Positions 8,237 to 17,193 of a DNA stretch of 64,000 nt are shown here, piece after piece. The notes beneath the pieces are model-generated. The model did no database searches, had not been told where the DNA came from, and saw only the letters and a list, made by a program, of their open reading frames with translations. Each line of letters starts with the position of its first letter. The stretch's first letter is position 1. Made by a program: the position numbers and the translations under genes. The stretch is from Streptomyces sp. ATexAB-D23 (lineage in GTDB: Bacteria > Actinomycetota > Actinomycetes > Streptomycetales > Streptomycetaceae): assembly GCF_000373645.1 (NCBI RefSeq), contig NZ_KB892019.1, forward strand, positions 114 through 64,113, written 5' to 3'.

Positions 8237-9150
8237 CTGCCGCCCTCGCCGAGAAGAACGGCACCCACTCCGCTCGGCCGGCCGCCCCCGCCGGCCCGCC
8301 GCCCGCCACGCCCCGCCGCAGGCCCGGCCGTGAGCGCGCCTTCGACGAGGTGCCGCGCTGGCAGATCTACGTGCCGCTCGGCGTCTACCTGGTCTTCACA
8401 CTCGTCCCGTTCTACTGGATGTTCCTCTTCGCCGTCCGGCCCGCCGGCTCCACCTCGCTGGTGCCGTGGCCGATGACCGGGGAGCACTTCTCCAAGGTCT
8501 GGAACGAGCGCAGCTTCGCCCTCTTCTTCCAGAACAGCATGATCGTCGGGATCTGCACCCTGATCAGCACCACCCTCGTCGCGCTGGCGGGCGGTTACGC
8601 GCTCGCCCGGTTCGACTTCAAGATCAAGAACGGCTTCATGCTGGCGCTGCTGTGCTCGCAGTTCATCCCCGGCGCGCTGATGCTCGTACCGCTCTTCGAG
8701 ATCTTCAAGAACCTCCAGCTGATCAACTCCCTGGGGAGCGTGGTCATCGCCGAGACCGTCTTCCAGCTGCCCCTCTCCATCATCCTGATCAGCGGATTCA
8801 TCAAGAACGTGCCCCCTTCGCTGGAGGAGGCCGCCTGGGTGGACGGCTGCTCGCGCTTCCGGGCCTTCTGCGCGGTCGTGCTGCCGCTGCTGCGGCCCGG
8901 CCTCATCGCCGTCGGCTCCTTCGCCTTCGTGCACAGCTGGAACCACTTCCTGTTCGCGCTGATGTTCCTCAGCGAGCAGGACAAGCAGACGATCCCGGTC
9001 GGCCTGAACACCCTCATCGGCGCGGACAGCGTCGACCTGGGCGCGCTGGCGGCGGGCGGGGTGATCGCCGCGGTCCCCGTGGTGATCGTCTTCGCCTTCA
9101 TCCAGAAGTGGCTGATCACCGGCTTCAGCGCCGGCGCCGTGAAGGGGTGA
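8233..9150 (+). CDS. Sugar ABC transporter permease (MalG/UgpE type)
   Basis: 305 residues. A proline- and alanine-rich cytoplasmic N-terminus of about 45 residues is followed by six membrane helices. The EAA motif is EEAAWVDGCSRFRAFCAVVLP near residue 197. It pairs with the preceding permease, overlapping it by GTGA. The ribosome site of the following oxidoreductase lies within the last codons, so the importer and the glycan enzymes are one transcription unit. The substrate is probably an oligosaccharide released from pectin or its arabinose-rich side chains, judged from the GH43, lyase and esterase genes downstream. Confidence 0.9.
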   Translation: MTAALAEKNGTHSARPAAPAGPPPATPRRRPGRERAFDEVPRWQIYVPLGVYLVFTLVPFYWMFLFAVRPAGSTSLVPWPMTGEHFSKVWNERSFALFFQNSMIVGICTLISTTLVALAGGYALARFDFKIKNGFMLALLCSQFIPGALMLVPLFEIFKNLQLINSLGSVVIAETVFQLPLSIILISGFIKNVPPSLEEAAWVDGCSRFRAFCAVVLPLLRPGLIAVGSFAFVHSWNHFLFALMFLSEQDKQTIPVGLNTLIGADSVDLGALAAGGVIAAVPVVIVFAFIQKWLITGFSAGAVKG

Positions 9151-9155
9151 CGGAC

Positions 9156-10337
9156 ATGAACACGCCGCTCGCCACCACGCCCGTCCCGATCGTCCTCGCC
9201 GGCGCCCGGGGACACGGCCGCTGGCACCTCGCCAACATCCGCCGCCTCCAGCACCAGGGCCTCGTCCGGCTCGCCGGCATCTGCGAACTCACCCCGCTGG
9301 ACGCCTCCGAACTCGACGCCTTCGCCGGTGAACTCCCCGAGCAGTCAGCCGACTTCGGCGCCCTCCTGGACTCCACCGGGGCCCGCGCCGCCGTCATCTG
9401 CACCCCCATCCAGACCCACACCGACCTCGCCCTCACCGCGGCCGGACGCGGCGTCCACCTCCTCCTGGAGAAGCCGCCCGCCGCGACCCGCGCCGACTTC
9501 GACCGCATCCTGGCCGGGGTGCGCGACGCCGGCATCGCCTGCCAGGTCGGCTTCCAGTCCTTCGGCTCGCACGCCGTACCCGCCATCCGCGAACTCGTGC
9601 GCACCGGAGCCATCGGCACCGTACGGGGCTACGGGGCCGCGGGCGCCTGGGTCCGCGACGACGCCTACTACCGGCGGGCGCCCTGGGCCGGGCGGCGCAG
9701 GCTCGGCGGCACCGACGTGGTCGACGGCGTCCTGACCAACCCGCTCGCCCACGCCGTCGCCACCGCACTCGAACTCGCCGGCACCACCACCGCCGAGGAC
9801 GTCGCCTCCATCGACCTGGAACTCTTCCGCGCCCACGACATCGAGGCCGACGACACCTCCTGCGTACGCGTCACCACCACCTCCGGCCCGCCCGTCACCG
9901 CCGCCGTCACCCTCTGCGCGGAACAGGCCGGGGAGCCCTACGTCATCGTCCACGGCGACCGCGGCCGCATCACCTTCTGGTACAAGCAGGACCGCGTCCT
10001 CGTGCAGCGGGCCGGGCACGGCCCCCTGGAGACGGTGCACGGGCGGACCGACCTTCTGGAGAACCTGGTCGACCACCTCGTGCGGGACACGCCGCTCCTC
10101 GTACCGCCGCGGAACACCGGCGCGTTCATGGAGGTCGTCGAGGCCGTACGAACCGCCCCCGAACCCCGCGCCCTGCCGTCCGGCGCCTGGCACACCGCCG
10201 CCGCGCCCGGCTCCGGCGCCACCCGCCGGGTGGTGCGCGGCATCGACGCCCTCGTCGCGTCCGGCGCCGAGACCCTCGCGCTCTTCTCCGAACTCGGCGC
10301 CCCCTGGGCACTCCCCACGGAGGTGAGCTCCCCGTGA
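9156..10337 (+). CDS. Gfo/Idh/MocA family NAD(P)-dependent oxidoreductase
   Basis: 393 residues. The Rossmann domain starts at once with IVLAGARGHGRWH (dinucleotide loop), and the family lysine motif EKPPA is near residue 105. The second domain carries the substrate cleft. Family members oxidise sugar or inositol hydroxyls, sometimes as the first step of redox-based glycoside cleavage. This one lies inside a glycan importer operon and is coupled by GTGA to a DUF6807 protein. Possible roles are an aldose or 3-OH dehydrogenase for an imported sugar, or the missing pentose 1-dehydrogenase of the IlvD pathway. ATG 9156 has AAGGGG 8 bases upstream; a GTG at 9147 overlaps the permease stop. Confidence 0.85.
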   Translation: MNTPLATTPVPIVLAGARGHGRWHLANIRRLQHQGLVRLAGICELTPLDASELDAFAGELPEQSADFGALLDSTGARAAVICTPIQTHTDLALTAAGRGVHLLLEKPPAATRADFDRILAGVRDAGIACQVGFQSFGSHAVPAIRELVRTGAIGTVRGYGAAGAWVRDDAYYRRAPWAGRRRLGGTDVVDGVLTNPLAHAVATALELAGTTTAEDVASIDLELFRAHDIEADDTSCVRVTTTSGPPVTAAVTLCAEQAGEPYVIVHGDRGRITFWYKQDRVLVQRAGHGPLETVHGRTDLLENLVDHLVRDTPLLVPPRNTGAFMEVVEAVRTAPEPRALPSGAWHTAAAPGSGATRRVVRGIDALVASGAETLALFSELGAPWALPTEVSSP

Positions 10338-11158
10338 CCACCGCACTCCTCAGCTGCGCCGGCCGCCCGGTCGGCCGCTACACCTACCTCCCCGCCACCG
10401 CGGGACGCCCCTACCTCCACCCGGTCACCACCCTCGGCGGCACCCCCGTCACCGAGGAGCGCCCCGCCGACCACCTCCATCACCTGGGCGCATCCGTCGC
10501 CGTCCCCGACGTCGCCGGGCGCAACTTCTGGGGCGGGCGCACCTTCGTTCGTGGCCGGGGGCCGACCGAGCTGGACAACCACGGCGTGCAGCGCCACCTC
10601 GGCTGGAAGCTGTGCGACCCGGACGGATTCGTCCAGGAGCTGAGCTGGGAGGCCGACGGCGGCGAACTGCTGCGCGAACACCGCACGGTGGCCACCGTCG
10701 CGCTCTCCGACACCGCCTGGGCGCTCGACCTCTCCTTCTCGCTCACCAACCCCGGCTCCACGGACCTGTCCATCGGCAGCCCCGCGACCAACGGCCGCCC
10801 CGGCGCCGGATACGGCGGCTTCTTCTGGCGCGCCCCCAAGGAGCCCGCGCCGCCCGCCGTGTTCAGCGCTTCGGCGGACGGCGAGGAGGCGGTGCACGGG
10901 CGGGCCGCCGACTGGGTCGCGCTCCGCGGCGACGGCTGGTCCCTGGTCTTCGCCGGGGCGACCGACGAGACCCGCCGCGACCCGTGGTTCGTGCGGACCG
11001 CCGAGTACCCGGGCGTCGGCTCGTCCCTCGCCGCCGCCGAACGGCTCCCCGTCCCCGCGGGCGCCACCCTCGTCCGCCGGATCGTCACCGTCGTCGCGGA
11101 CGGCCGGCTCGACCGGGCCGGCGCCGCCGCCCTCGTCCGCCGGGCGGTGACCGCGTGA
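10334..11158 (+). CDS. DUF6807 (PmoA-like) family protein
   Basis: 274 residues, GTG start overlapping the oxidoreductase stop. The N-terminal RPVGRYTYLP and RPYLHPV followed by HLHHLG are typical of the family that databases label PmoA-like, a name that does not imply methane oxidation. The fold should be a beta-rich, galactose-mutarotase-like domain; the paired histidines DHLHHLG near residue 49 and the FWGGR stretch are the most conserved-looking parts. These proteins are often encoded next to Gfo/Idh/MocA oxidoreductases in glycan gene clusters, as here. The biochemical role is unknown to me. No signal peptide is visible, so it acts in the cytoplasm on imported material. Confidence 0.75.
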   Translation: MTTALLSCAGRPVGRYTYLPATAGRPYLHPVTTLGGTPVTEERPADHLHHLGASVAVPDVAGRNFWGGRTFVRGRGPTELDNHGVQRHLGWKLCDPDGFVQELSWEADGGELLREHRTVATVALSDTAWALDLSFSLTNPGSTDLSIGSPATNGRPGAGYGGFFWRAPKEPAPPAVFSASADGEEAVHGRAADWVALRGDGWSLVFAGATDETRRDPWFVRTAEYPGVGSSLAAAERLPVPAGATLVRRIVTVVADGRLDRAGAAALVRRAVTA

Positions 11159-12702
11159 ACGCCCCCGCCGAGCGCCCCCGGACCGCCGATCAGGGCGACG
11201 GCACCTACCGCAACCCGGTGCTCGACGCGGACTGGTCCGACCCCGACGTCGTGCGGGTCGGCGACGACTTCTACCTCACCGCCTCCAGCTTCGGCCGCGT
11301 CCCCGGGCTCCCGCTGCTGCACTCGCGCGACCTCGTCAACTGGACCCTGACCGGGCACGCCCTGGACCGCCTGGAGCCGGCCGCCGACTTCGCCGTGCCC
11401 CGCCACGACTGCGGGGTGTGGGCGCCGTCGCTGCGCCACCACGCCGGACGGTTCTGGATCTTCTGGGGCGATCCCGACCACGGCATCCAGCAGATCAGCG
11501 CCGAGGACATCCGGGGCCCGTGGACCGAGCCCCACCTCCTCAAGGCCGGCCAGGGGCTGATCGACCCCTGCCCGCTGTGGGACGAGGAGACCGGCGAGGC
11601 CTATCTCGTCCACGCCTGGGCCAAGTCCCGTTCCGGCGTCAAGAACCGGCTCACCGGCCACCGGATGAGCCCCGACGGGCGGGAACTGCTCGACGAGGGC
11701 AGGATCCTGATCGACGCCGACACGCTGCCCGGCTGGTTCACGCTGGAGGGCCCCAAGCTCCACCGGCGCGACGGCGAGTTCTGGATCCTGGCCCCGGCGG
11801 GCGGGGTGGCGACGGGCTGGCAGGGCGCCTTCCGCTCGCGCGAGTTCTTCGGACCGTACGAGGAACGCGTCGTGCTCGCCCAGGGCCGCACCGACGTCAA
11901 CGGCCCGCACCAGGGCGCCTGGGTCACGACCCCGGCCGGTGAGGACTGGTTCCTGCACTTCCAGGAGCGCGGGGCCTACGGGCGGGTGGTCCACCTCCAG
12001 CCGATGCGCTGGGACAGCGACGGCTGGCCGGTCATCGGCGACGCGGGCGAACCCGTCACCAGGCACACCAAGCCCGCTCTGCCCGCCCAGCCCGTGGAAG
12101 CCCCGGCCTGCGACGACAGCTTTCCGGGCGGCCGCCACGGCAGGCAGTGGCAGTGGACCGCCAACCCGCGCCCCGGCTGGACCGTCGAGCACGCCGGGGA
12201 CGGGCTGCGGCTCAGCTGTGTACGGACCGCGTACGCGCACGACCTGCGGGCCCTGCCCCACGTGCTGGTCCAGCGGCTGCCCGCCGAGACGTTCACCGTC
12301 GAGGTCGCGCTCGCCCTCGACAGCGAGGCCCCCGGGGCGAAGGCGGGGCTGGCGGTGCTCGGGGACGCGTTCGGCTGGATCGGCCTGGAGCGGCCGGCCG
12401 GGGGCGGGGTACGGCTCGTGCACCGGTTCGCCGAGCCGGGCGCCACCGCCGAGCGCGACGCCGCGCCCGGCAGGCCCGCGCCCGGGGCCACGGCCCGGCT
12501 GCGGATCGAGGTCGCCCCGGGCGCCCGCTGCCGGTTCTCTGCCGACACCGGGGACGGGGCCGGGTTCCGGCCGTCCGGCCAGGTCTTCGCCGCCACCCCG
12601 TGGCGCTGGGTCGGCGCGCTGCTCGGCCTGTTCGCCACCGCGCCGCCCGGTACCGGCCCGGCCGGGACCGCCCGCTTCACCCGCTTCCACGTCACCGCGT
12701 GA
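11155..12702 (+). CDS. Glycoside hydrolase family 43 (beta-xylosidase / alpha-L-arabinofuranosidase type)
   Basis: 515 residues. The five-bladed propeller opens with NPVLDADWSDPDVVR (general-base Asp near residue 25). It carries GLIDPCPLWD (Asp that tunes acidity) and LEGPKLHRR, whose Glu is the likely general acid. A C-terminal beta-sandwich of about 180 residues (from roughly 330) matches the accessory domain of intracellular beta-xylosidase-type GH43 enzymes. There is no signal peptide, so it trims imported oligosaccharides. The GTGA overlap with the DUF6807 gene couples them. Release of arabinose or xylose here would supply the IlvD/DapA/aldehyde dehydrogenase route. Confidence 0.88.
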   Translation: MNAPAERPRTADQGDGTYRNPVLDADWSDPDVVRVGDDFYLTASSFGRVPGLPLLHSRDLVNWTLTGHALDRLEPAADFAVPRHDCGVWAPSLRHHAGRFWIFWGDPDHGIQQISAEDIRGPWTEPHLLKAGQGLIDPCPLWDEETGEAYLVHAWAKSRSGVKNRLTGHRMSPDGRELLDEGRILIDADTLPGWFTLEGPKLHRRDGEFWILAPAGGVATGWQGAFRSREFFGPYEERVVLAQGRTDVNGPHQGAWVTTPAGEDWFLHFQERGAYGRVVHLQPMRWDSDGWPVIGDAGEPVTRHTKPALPAQPVEAPACDDSFPGGRHGRQWQWTANPRPGWTVEHAGDGLRLSCVRTAYAHDLRALPHVLVQRLPAETFTVEVALALDSEAPGAKAGLAVLGDAFGWIGLERPAGGGVRLVHRFAEPGATAERDAAPGRPAPGATARLRIEVAPGARCRFSADTGDGAGFRPSGQVFAATPWRWVGALLGLFATAPPGTGPAGTARFTRFHVTA

Positions 12703-12788
12703 CCGCACCCGTACCGGCCGGGACCACCGGCCACCGAACCCCCCACTCATGCGTACGAACCGAGAGAACCGAGAGAGAAGAGCCGATC

Positions 12789-14123
12789 ATGAACATCTCG
12801 AAGTCGCAGCGGGGGCGCGCCACGGCCGCCGTTTCCCTCGCGGCGGTGCTCGCCCTGACCGCGACCGCGTGCGGCGACGACGGCAGCGACACCGGCAACG
12901 AGGGCAGCGGCAAGGGCGAGATCACCTTCTGGGACAACAACGGCGGTCCCCGTACCGCCGTCTGGACCGAGATCATCAAGGACTTCGAGAAGAAGTACCC
13001 GGACATCAAGGTCAAGTACGTGCCGATCCCGATCGCCGACGTGCAGTCCAAGTACGACACGGCCATCGCGGGCGGCGGCCTGCCGGACGTCGGCGGCGTC
13101 GGCACCGCCTACCTCGCCAACATGGTGTCGCAGGAGGCACTGGAGCCGCTGGGCGACCGGATCAAGGACTCCTCGCTCGACGGCAAGCTCGTCGAGGGCA
13201 TGGTCGAGAGCGTCAAGGACGCGGCGGGGCGCGGCGACGACATGTACACCGTGCCGACCTCGGCGAACAACGGCGCCCTCTGGTACCGCACCGACCTGTT
13301 CGAGGCGGCCGGTCTCGAAGCGCCCACCACCTGGGCCAAGTTCTACGAGGCGGCCGAGAAGCTCACCGACTCCAAGCACAACAAGTTCGGCTACACCATC
13401 CGCGGCGGCGCCGGCTCCATCGCCCAGGCCATCGACGCGGCCTACGGGCAGTCGGGCATCACGGAGTTCTGGAACGGCGACAGGACGACCCTCAACGACG
13501 CGAAGAACGTGACGGCGCTGGAGAAGTACGTCGCGCTCTACAAGAAGACGACGCCCTCCGCCGACGTCAACAACGACTTCACCAAGATGGTCGCCCAGTT
13601 CGACACCGGCACCATCGGCATGCTCAGCCACAACCTCGGCTCCTACCAGGACCACCTGAAGGCCCTCGGCAAGGACAAGTTCGCCGGCGTCCCCAACCCG
13701 ATCAGCGACGGCGGGACCCGCGTCCAGGTCTCCAACCCGGTCGACGGCCTCGGCCTGTTCCGGTCGAGCAAGAACAAGACGGCCGCCTGGAAGTTCATCG
13801 AGTTCGCGGCCTCGCACGAGGCCAACAGCAAGTGGAACGAGTCCGCGGGCGCCATCCCGGCCAACACCGAGGCCGCCAAGGACCCGTGGATCAGCGAGGC
13901 GGCGCCGACCGAGCTCGCCGCCAAGGCCCTCACCGACGGCTCCACCAAGATCGTGCAGCTGCCGTACTACCTGCCCGACTGGAACAACATCAGCAAGGCC
14001 GACAACGAGCCGGAGTTCCAGAAGCTGCTGCTCGGCAAGACCACGGCCAAGGACTTCCTGGACAAGATGGCCGACGAGCTGAACAAGGCCCAGAAGGAGT
14101 GGAAGGAGATCGGCAACGGCTGA
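12789..14123 (+). CDS. Sugar ABC transporter substrate-binding lipoprotein
   Basis: 444 residues. A lysine/arginine N-terminus, a hydrophobic stretch (AAVSLAAVLALTA) and the lipobox TATAC mark an exported lipoprotein. The mature part is a family 1 extracellular binding protein: ITFWDNNGG at the start, GGLPDVGGVG, a tryptophan-rich hinge region and a conserved KTAAWKFIEFAAS near the C-terminus. It is the binding component for the permeases at 7307 and 8233 although three enzyme genes intervene. GAGAGAAGAG lies just upstream of the ATG. Confidence 0.9.
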   Translation: MNISKSQRGRATAAVSLAAVLALTATACGDDGSDTGNEGSGKGEITFWDNNGGPRTAVWTEIIKDFEKKYPDIKVKYVPIPIADVQSKYDTAIAGGGLPDVGGVGTAYLANMVSQEALEPLGDRIKDSSLDGKLVEGMVESVKDAAGRGDDMYTVPTSANNGALWYRTDLFEAAGLEAPTTWAKFYEAAEKLTDSKHNKFGYTIRGGAGSIAQAIDAAYGQSGITEFWNGDRTTLNDAKNVTALEKYVALYKKTTPSADVNNDFTKMVAQFDTGTIGMLSHNLGSYQDHLKALGKDKFAGVPNPISDGGTRVQVSNPVDGLGLFRSSKNKTAAWKFIEFAASHEANSKWNESAGAIPANTEAAKDPWISEAAPTELAAKALTDGSTKIVQLPYYLPDWNNISKADNEPEFQKLLLGKTTAKDFLDKMADELNKAQKEWKEIGNG

Positions 14124-14293
14124 CCCCGGCCCGAGTACCGGCCGGCCCCCGTGACGCGGGGCGGGCGGCGGGACACACCGTACGAACGGACCCGCCGCCG
14201 CCCCTGCCCCGGGCCCCGAGCCCTGGCATCCGCTCTCCTGATCCGCCGAGCACGACCTCTGCGTACGCACCCACGAGAGAGGCAGCTCCAACC

Positions 14294-14562
14294 GTGTCAC
14301 TCACCCGCCGACAGACCGCGGCCGCGCTCGCCGCACTGCCCCCGGCGCCCGCCGCCACCCCCGCCCCGGCGCACGGCGCCGCCCGCCGGCCCCGCACCCG
14401 GGCGGCCGGCAGGACAACACCCACTTCCGCCCCGCCGGTGCCATCGAGGTGGCCCGGATGACGGCCCGCGCCCTGCTCGACGCGCGGGCACTCGCCCCGT
14501 ACTGGCCGCGCCGCCTGGGCGGACACGTACCCGGGGCGTGGATCGGCCGGCCGCAGGCCTGA
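14294..14562 (+). pseudogene. Rhamnogalacturonan acetylesterase remnant with central deletion
   Basis: From GTG 14294 the frame reads VSLTRRQTAAALAALPP, the export signal typical of Streptomyces rhamnogalacturonan acetylesterases. From 14401, in a different frame, comes GGRQDNTHFRPAGAIEVARM and a tail ending GAWIGRPQA before a stop at 14560. That is the C-terminus of the same family, including the SGNH-block DxxH catalytic histidine (DNTHF). Roughly 180-200 central codons, with the catalytic serine, are gone and the halves are out of frame. It sits where an intact gene would fit, between the importer and pectate lyase. Family identity is from memory of the motifs. Confidence 0.8.
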
Positions 14563-14628
14563 CGCTCCACGCCCGGCAACCCCCCTCTCCCTTTCCCGCA
14601 GGTCCCGCACGAGAACCGAGGATTTGTC

Positions 14629-15963
14629 ATGTCCACACACAGAATGCGCGCCCGTGCCATCGCCGTCGCGATGGGCTGCGCGTCGCTGTCCCTCGCCCTG
14701 GCCATCCCCGCCCAGGCCACCACCCCGCACCCCGGCACGAAGGGCATCGAGCGCGCCGTCCTCGCCAAGGGCGACGGCTGGGCCTCCGCCGAGGGCTCCA
14801 CGACCGGCGGCGCCGCCGCCACCCCCGACCACGTCTACACGGTGCGCAACCGCGCCGAACTCATCGCCGCCTTCAAGGACGCGGGCGACGCCCCGAAGAT
14901 CGTCCGGATCGACGGCACCATCCACGGCAACGCCGACGCCGAGGGCAACCCGATCGACTGCGAGGCGTACCAGACCGACGGCTACACGCTGGACAAGTAC
15001 CTCGCCGCCTACGACCCCGACACCTGGGGCCGCGATGAGGTCCCCTCCGGTCCGCTGGAGGACGCCCGGCTCGCCTCCGCCAAGCTCCAGAAGGCCGCCG
15101 TCAACGTCTACGTCCCGTCCAACACCACCCTCGTCGGCGTCGGCCGGAACGCCACGGTCATCGGCGCCGGCCTCCAGATCCAGAACGTCTCCAACGTCAT
15201 CGTCCGCAACATCTCCTTCGAGGACACCTACGACTGCTTCCCGCAGTGGGACCCGACCGACGGCGACACCGGCCACTGGAACTCCGAGTACGACAACCTC
15301 GTCGTCTACGGCTCCGACCACGTCTGGGTCGACCACAACACCTTCAGCGACGGCGACCGCCCCGACGCCGACCAGCCCTCCTACTTCAACGAGCTGTACC
15401 AGCAGCACGACGGCCTCTTCGACATCGTCAAGGGCGCCGACCTCGTCACCGTCTCCTGGAACGTCCTCAAGGACCACGACAAGACGATGCTCCTCGGCAA
15501 CAGCGACGGCGCCGGGGACACCGACCGGGGCAAGCTCCGCGTCACCCTGCACCACAACCTCTTCAAGGACGTCAACGAGCGCGCGCCCCGCGTCCGCTTC
15601 GGACAGGTCGACTCGTACAACAACTACTTCGTCGCCACCCGGGGCAGCGTCTACGGCTACTCCTTCGGGGTCGGCGCCGAGTCGCACCTCGTCGCCGAGC
15701 ACAACGCGTTCACGCTGAGCGGCGAGTTCGACAAGGCGAAGATCCTCAAGAAGTGGTCCGAGTCCTCGCTCACGGCCGGCGACAACTACGTCAACGGCCG
15801 CCGGACCGACCTGATCGCCGTCCACAACGCGGGCGTCCCCGAGGAGCACCTCACCTCGGGCGCCGGCTGGACGCCGACCCTGCGCAACCGGATCGACCAC
15901 CCGCTGCTCGTCCCCCTCGTCGTGGGCATCGGAGCGGGCACCGGCCGGCTGCCCGGCGCCTGA
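14629..15963 (+). CDS. Secreted pectate lyase, polysaccharide lyase family 1
   Basis: 444 residues with a Sec-type signal (positively charged start, hydrophobic core, cleavage near AQATT, about residue 31). The mature part is a right-handed parallel beta-helix. Hallmarks are VWVDHNTFSDG (calcium site and the conserved WxDH), HDGLFDIVKGADLVTVSWN with the following KDHDKTMLLG, and ERAPRVRFGQ, which holds the catalytic arginine. It cleaves polygalacturonate by beta-elimination outside the cell. The neighbouring pectinesterase would prepare its substrate. A strong hairpin follows the stop, so it can be transcribed separately. Confidence 0.92.
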   Translation: MSTHRMRARAIAVAMGCASLSLALAIPAQATTPHPGTKGIERAVLAKGDGWASAEGSTTGGAAATPDHVYTVRNRAELIAAFKDAGDAPKIVRIDGTIHGNADAEGNPIDCEAYQTDGYTLDKYLAAYDPDTWGRDEVPSGPLEDARLASAKLQKAAVNVYVPSNTTLVGVGRNATVIGAGLQIQNVSNVIVRNISFEDTYDCFPQWDPTDGDTGHWNSEYDNLVVYGSDHVWVDHNTFSDGDRPDADQPSYFNELYQQHDGLFDIVKGADLVTVSWNVLKDHDKTMLLGNSDGAGDTDRGKLRVTLHHNLFKDVNERAPRVRFGQVDSYNNYFVATRGSVYGYSFGVGAESHLVAEHNAFTLSGEFDKAKILKKWSESSLTAGDNYVNGRRTDLIAVHNAGVPEEHLTSGAGWTPTLRNRIDHPLLVPLVVGIGAGTGRLPGA

Positions 15964-15977
15964 CCCGTACCACCCCT

Positions 15978-16007
15978 CCCCGCCGGCGCCCCCGGGCGCC
16001 GGCGGGG
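15978..16007 (+). terminator. Strong GC hairpin after pectate lyase
   Basis: Perfect 14-base arms CCCCGCCGGCGCCC and GGGCGCCGGCGGGG with a 2-base loop, starting 15 bases after the pectate lyase stop. There is no U run, as is common in Streptomyces. It separates the lyase from the pectinesterase gene. Confidence 0.75.
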
Positions 16008-16059
16008 CCCTCGCACCCGCAAGGAACGCCAGGAACGCAAGGAAGTGGAGTACCCGCCC

Positions 16060-17151
16060 ATGCCCAGCAGACGAACCGCTCTCGCCCTCCTCGCGGGCGG
16101 CACCACGGCCCTCGCTCTCGGCACCGCCCCCGCGGCCCTCGCCCACGACCGACCCTTCGGGCGCTACGGCACACCCGCCCGCCGCCTCGACCCCGCGACC
16201 CTCTACGTCGACGCGCGCGGCCGCGGCGACCACACCCGGGTCCAGGCGGCCGTGGACGCCGCGACCGGCACCGGCCGCACCCTGGTCATCGCGCCCGGCA
16301 CCTACCGGGAGACCGTCGACATCCCCGCCGCACGCACCGGACTCACCCTCATCGGCGCGAGCGGCGACCCGCGCGACACCGTGATCGTGTACGACAACGC
16401 CAACGGCACCCCGCTGCCCGACGGTTCCGGCACGTACGGCACCAGCGGGTCCGCCACCGTCACCGCCCGGCCCGCCGGACTCACCGCCCGCCACCTGACC
16501 TTCGCCAACGACTGGCTGCGCGCCGGCCACCCCGACTACACCGGCACCCAGGCCGTGGCCATCAAGGTCACCGGCGACCGCTCGGCCTTCCACGGCTGCC
16601 GCTTCCTGGGCCACCAGGACACCCTGTACGCCGACTCCGCCTCCCTCACCGACTTCGCCCGCCAGTACTACCGCGACTGCTACGTCGAAGGGGACGTCGA
16701 CTTCGTCTTCGGCCGCGCGTCGGCCGTCCTGGAGCGCTGCCACTTCCGCACCCTGGCCCGCACCGACCTGTCGGCCCCGCCCCACGGCTTCGTCTTCGCG
16801 CCCAGCACCGCGGGGACCAACCCGCACGGCTTCCTGGTGCTGCGCTCCCGCGTCACGAGCACCGCCCCCGACGGGTACTTCAAGCTGGCCCGCCCCTGGG
16901 TGCCCTCGTCCGACCTCACCGCACACCCCATGCTGACCGTGCGCGACAGCCACCTCGGCGCCGGCATCGACACCGACGAGCCGTACGGGACGATGTCGGC
17001 CGGCTTCCCGTGGCAGGAGCAGCGCTTCGCCGAGTACCGCAACACCGGCCCCGGCGCGCGCGTCACCGTACCCGCCAACCGCCCCCGGCTGACCGCCGCC
17101 GAGGCCCGCCGGCACACCCCGGCCGCCTGGTTCGGCGACTGGCGTCCCTGA
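16060..17151 (+). CDS. Secreted pectinesterase, carbohydrate esterase family 8
   Basis: 363 residues. The N-terminus SRRTALALLAGG plus an alanine-rich core and cleavage near ALAHD looks like a twin-arginine or similar export signal. The beta-helix domain carries the CE8 signatures GTYRE, GTQAVAIKVTGDRSAF, GHQDTLYAD (catalytic aspartate) and YVEGDVDFVFG (second catalytic aspartate), with RPW near the C-terminus. It removes methyl esters from homogalacturonan for the lyase upstream. ATG 16060 has GGAG 9 bases upstream; a GTG at 16045 is possible but less well placed. It ends 42 bases before the convergent putative anti-sigma gene. Confidence 0.92.
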   Translation: MPSRRTALALLAGGTTALALGTAPAALAHDRPFGRYGTPARRLDPATLYVDARGRGDHTRVQAAVDAATGTGRTLVIAPGTYRETVDIPAARTGLTLIGASGDPRDTVIVYDNANGTPLPDGSGTYGTSGSATVTARPAGLTARHLTFANDWLRAGHPDYTGTQAVAIKVTGDRSAFHGCRFLGHQDTLYADSASLTDFARQYYRDCYVEGDVDFVFGRASAVLERCHFRTLARTDLSAPPHGFVFAPSTAGTNPHGFLVLRSRVTSTAPDGYFKLARPWVPSSDLTAHPMLTVRDSHLGAGIDTDEPYGTMSAGFPWQEQRFAEYRNTGPGARVTVPANRPRLTAAEARRHTPAAWFGDWRP

Positions 17152-17193
17152 GGAGTGCCATGCCGGCCGGCGGTCCGCCGGTCAGCGGTCCGG

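Noticed and set aside
10334..11158. Methane monooxygenase or methane oxidation function implied by the PmoA label
   Set aside because: The label is a database name for DUF6807; sequence and context are sugar-related and no membrane helices are present.
11939..14461. 840-codon open frame across GH43 and the binding protein gene
   Set aside because: It is the off-frame shadow of two real genes; only its last stretch (from 14294) has meaning as the esterase signal remnant.
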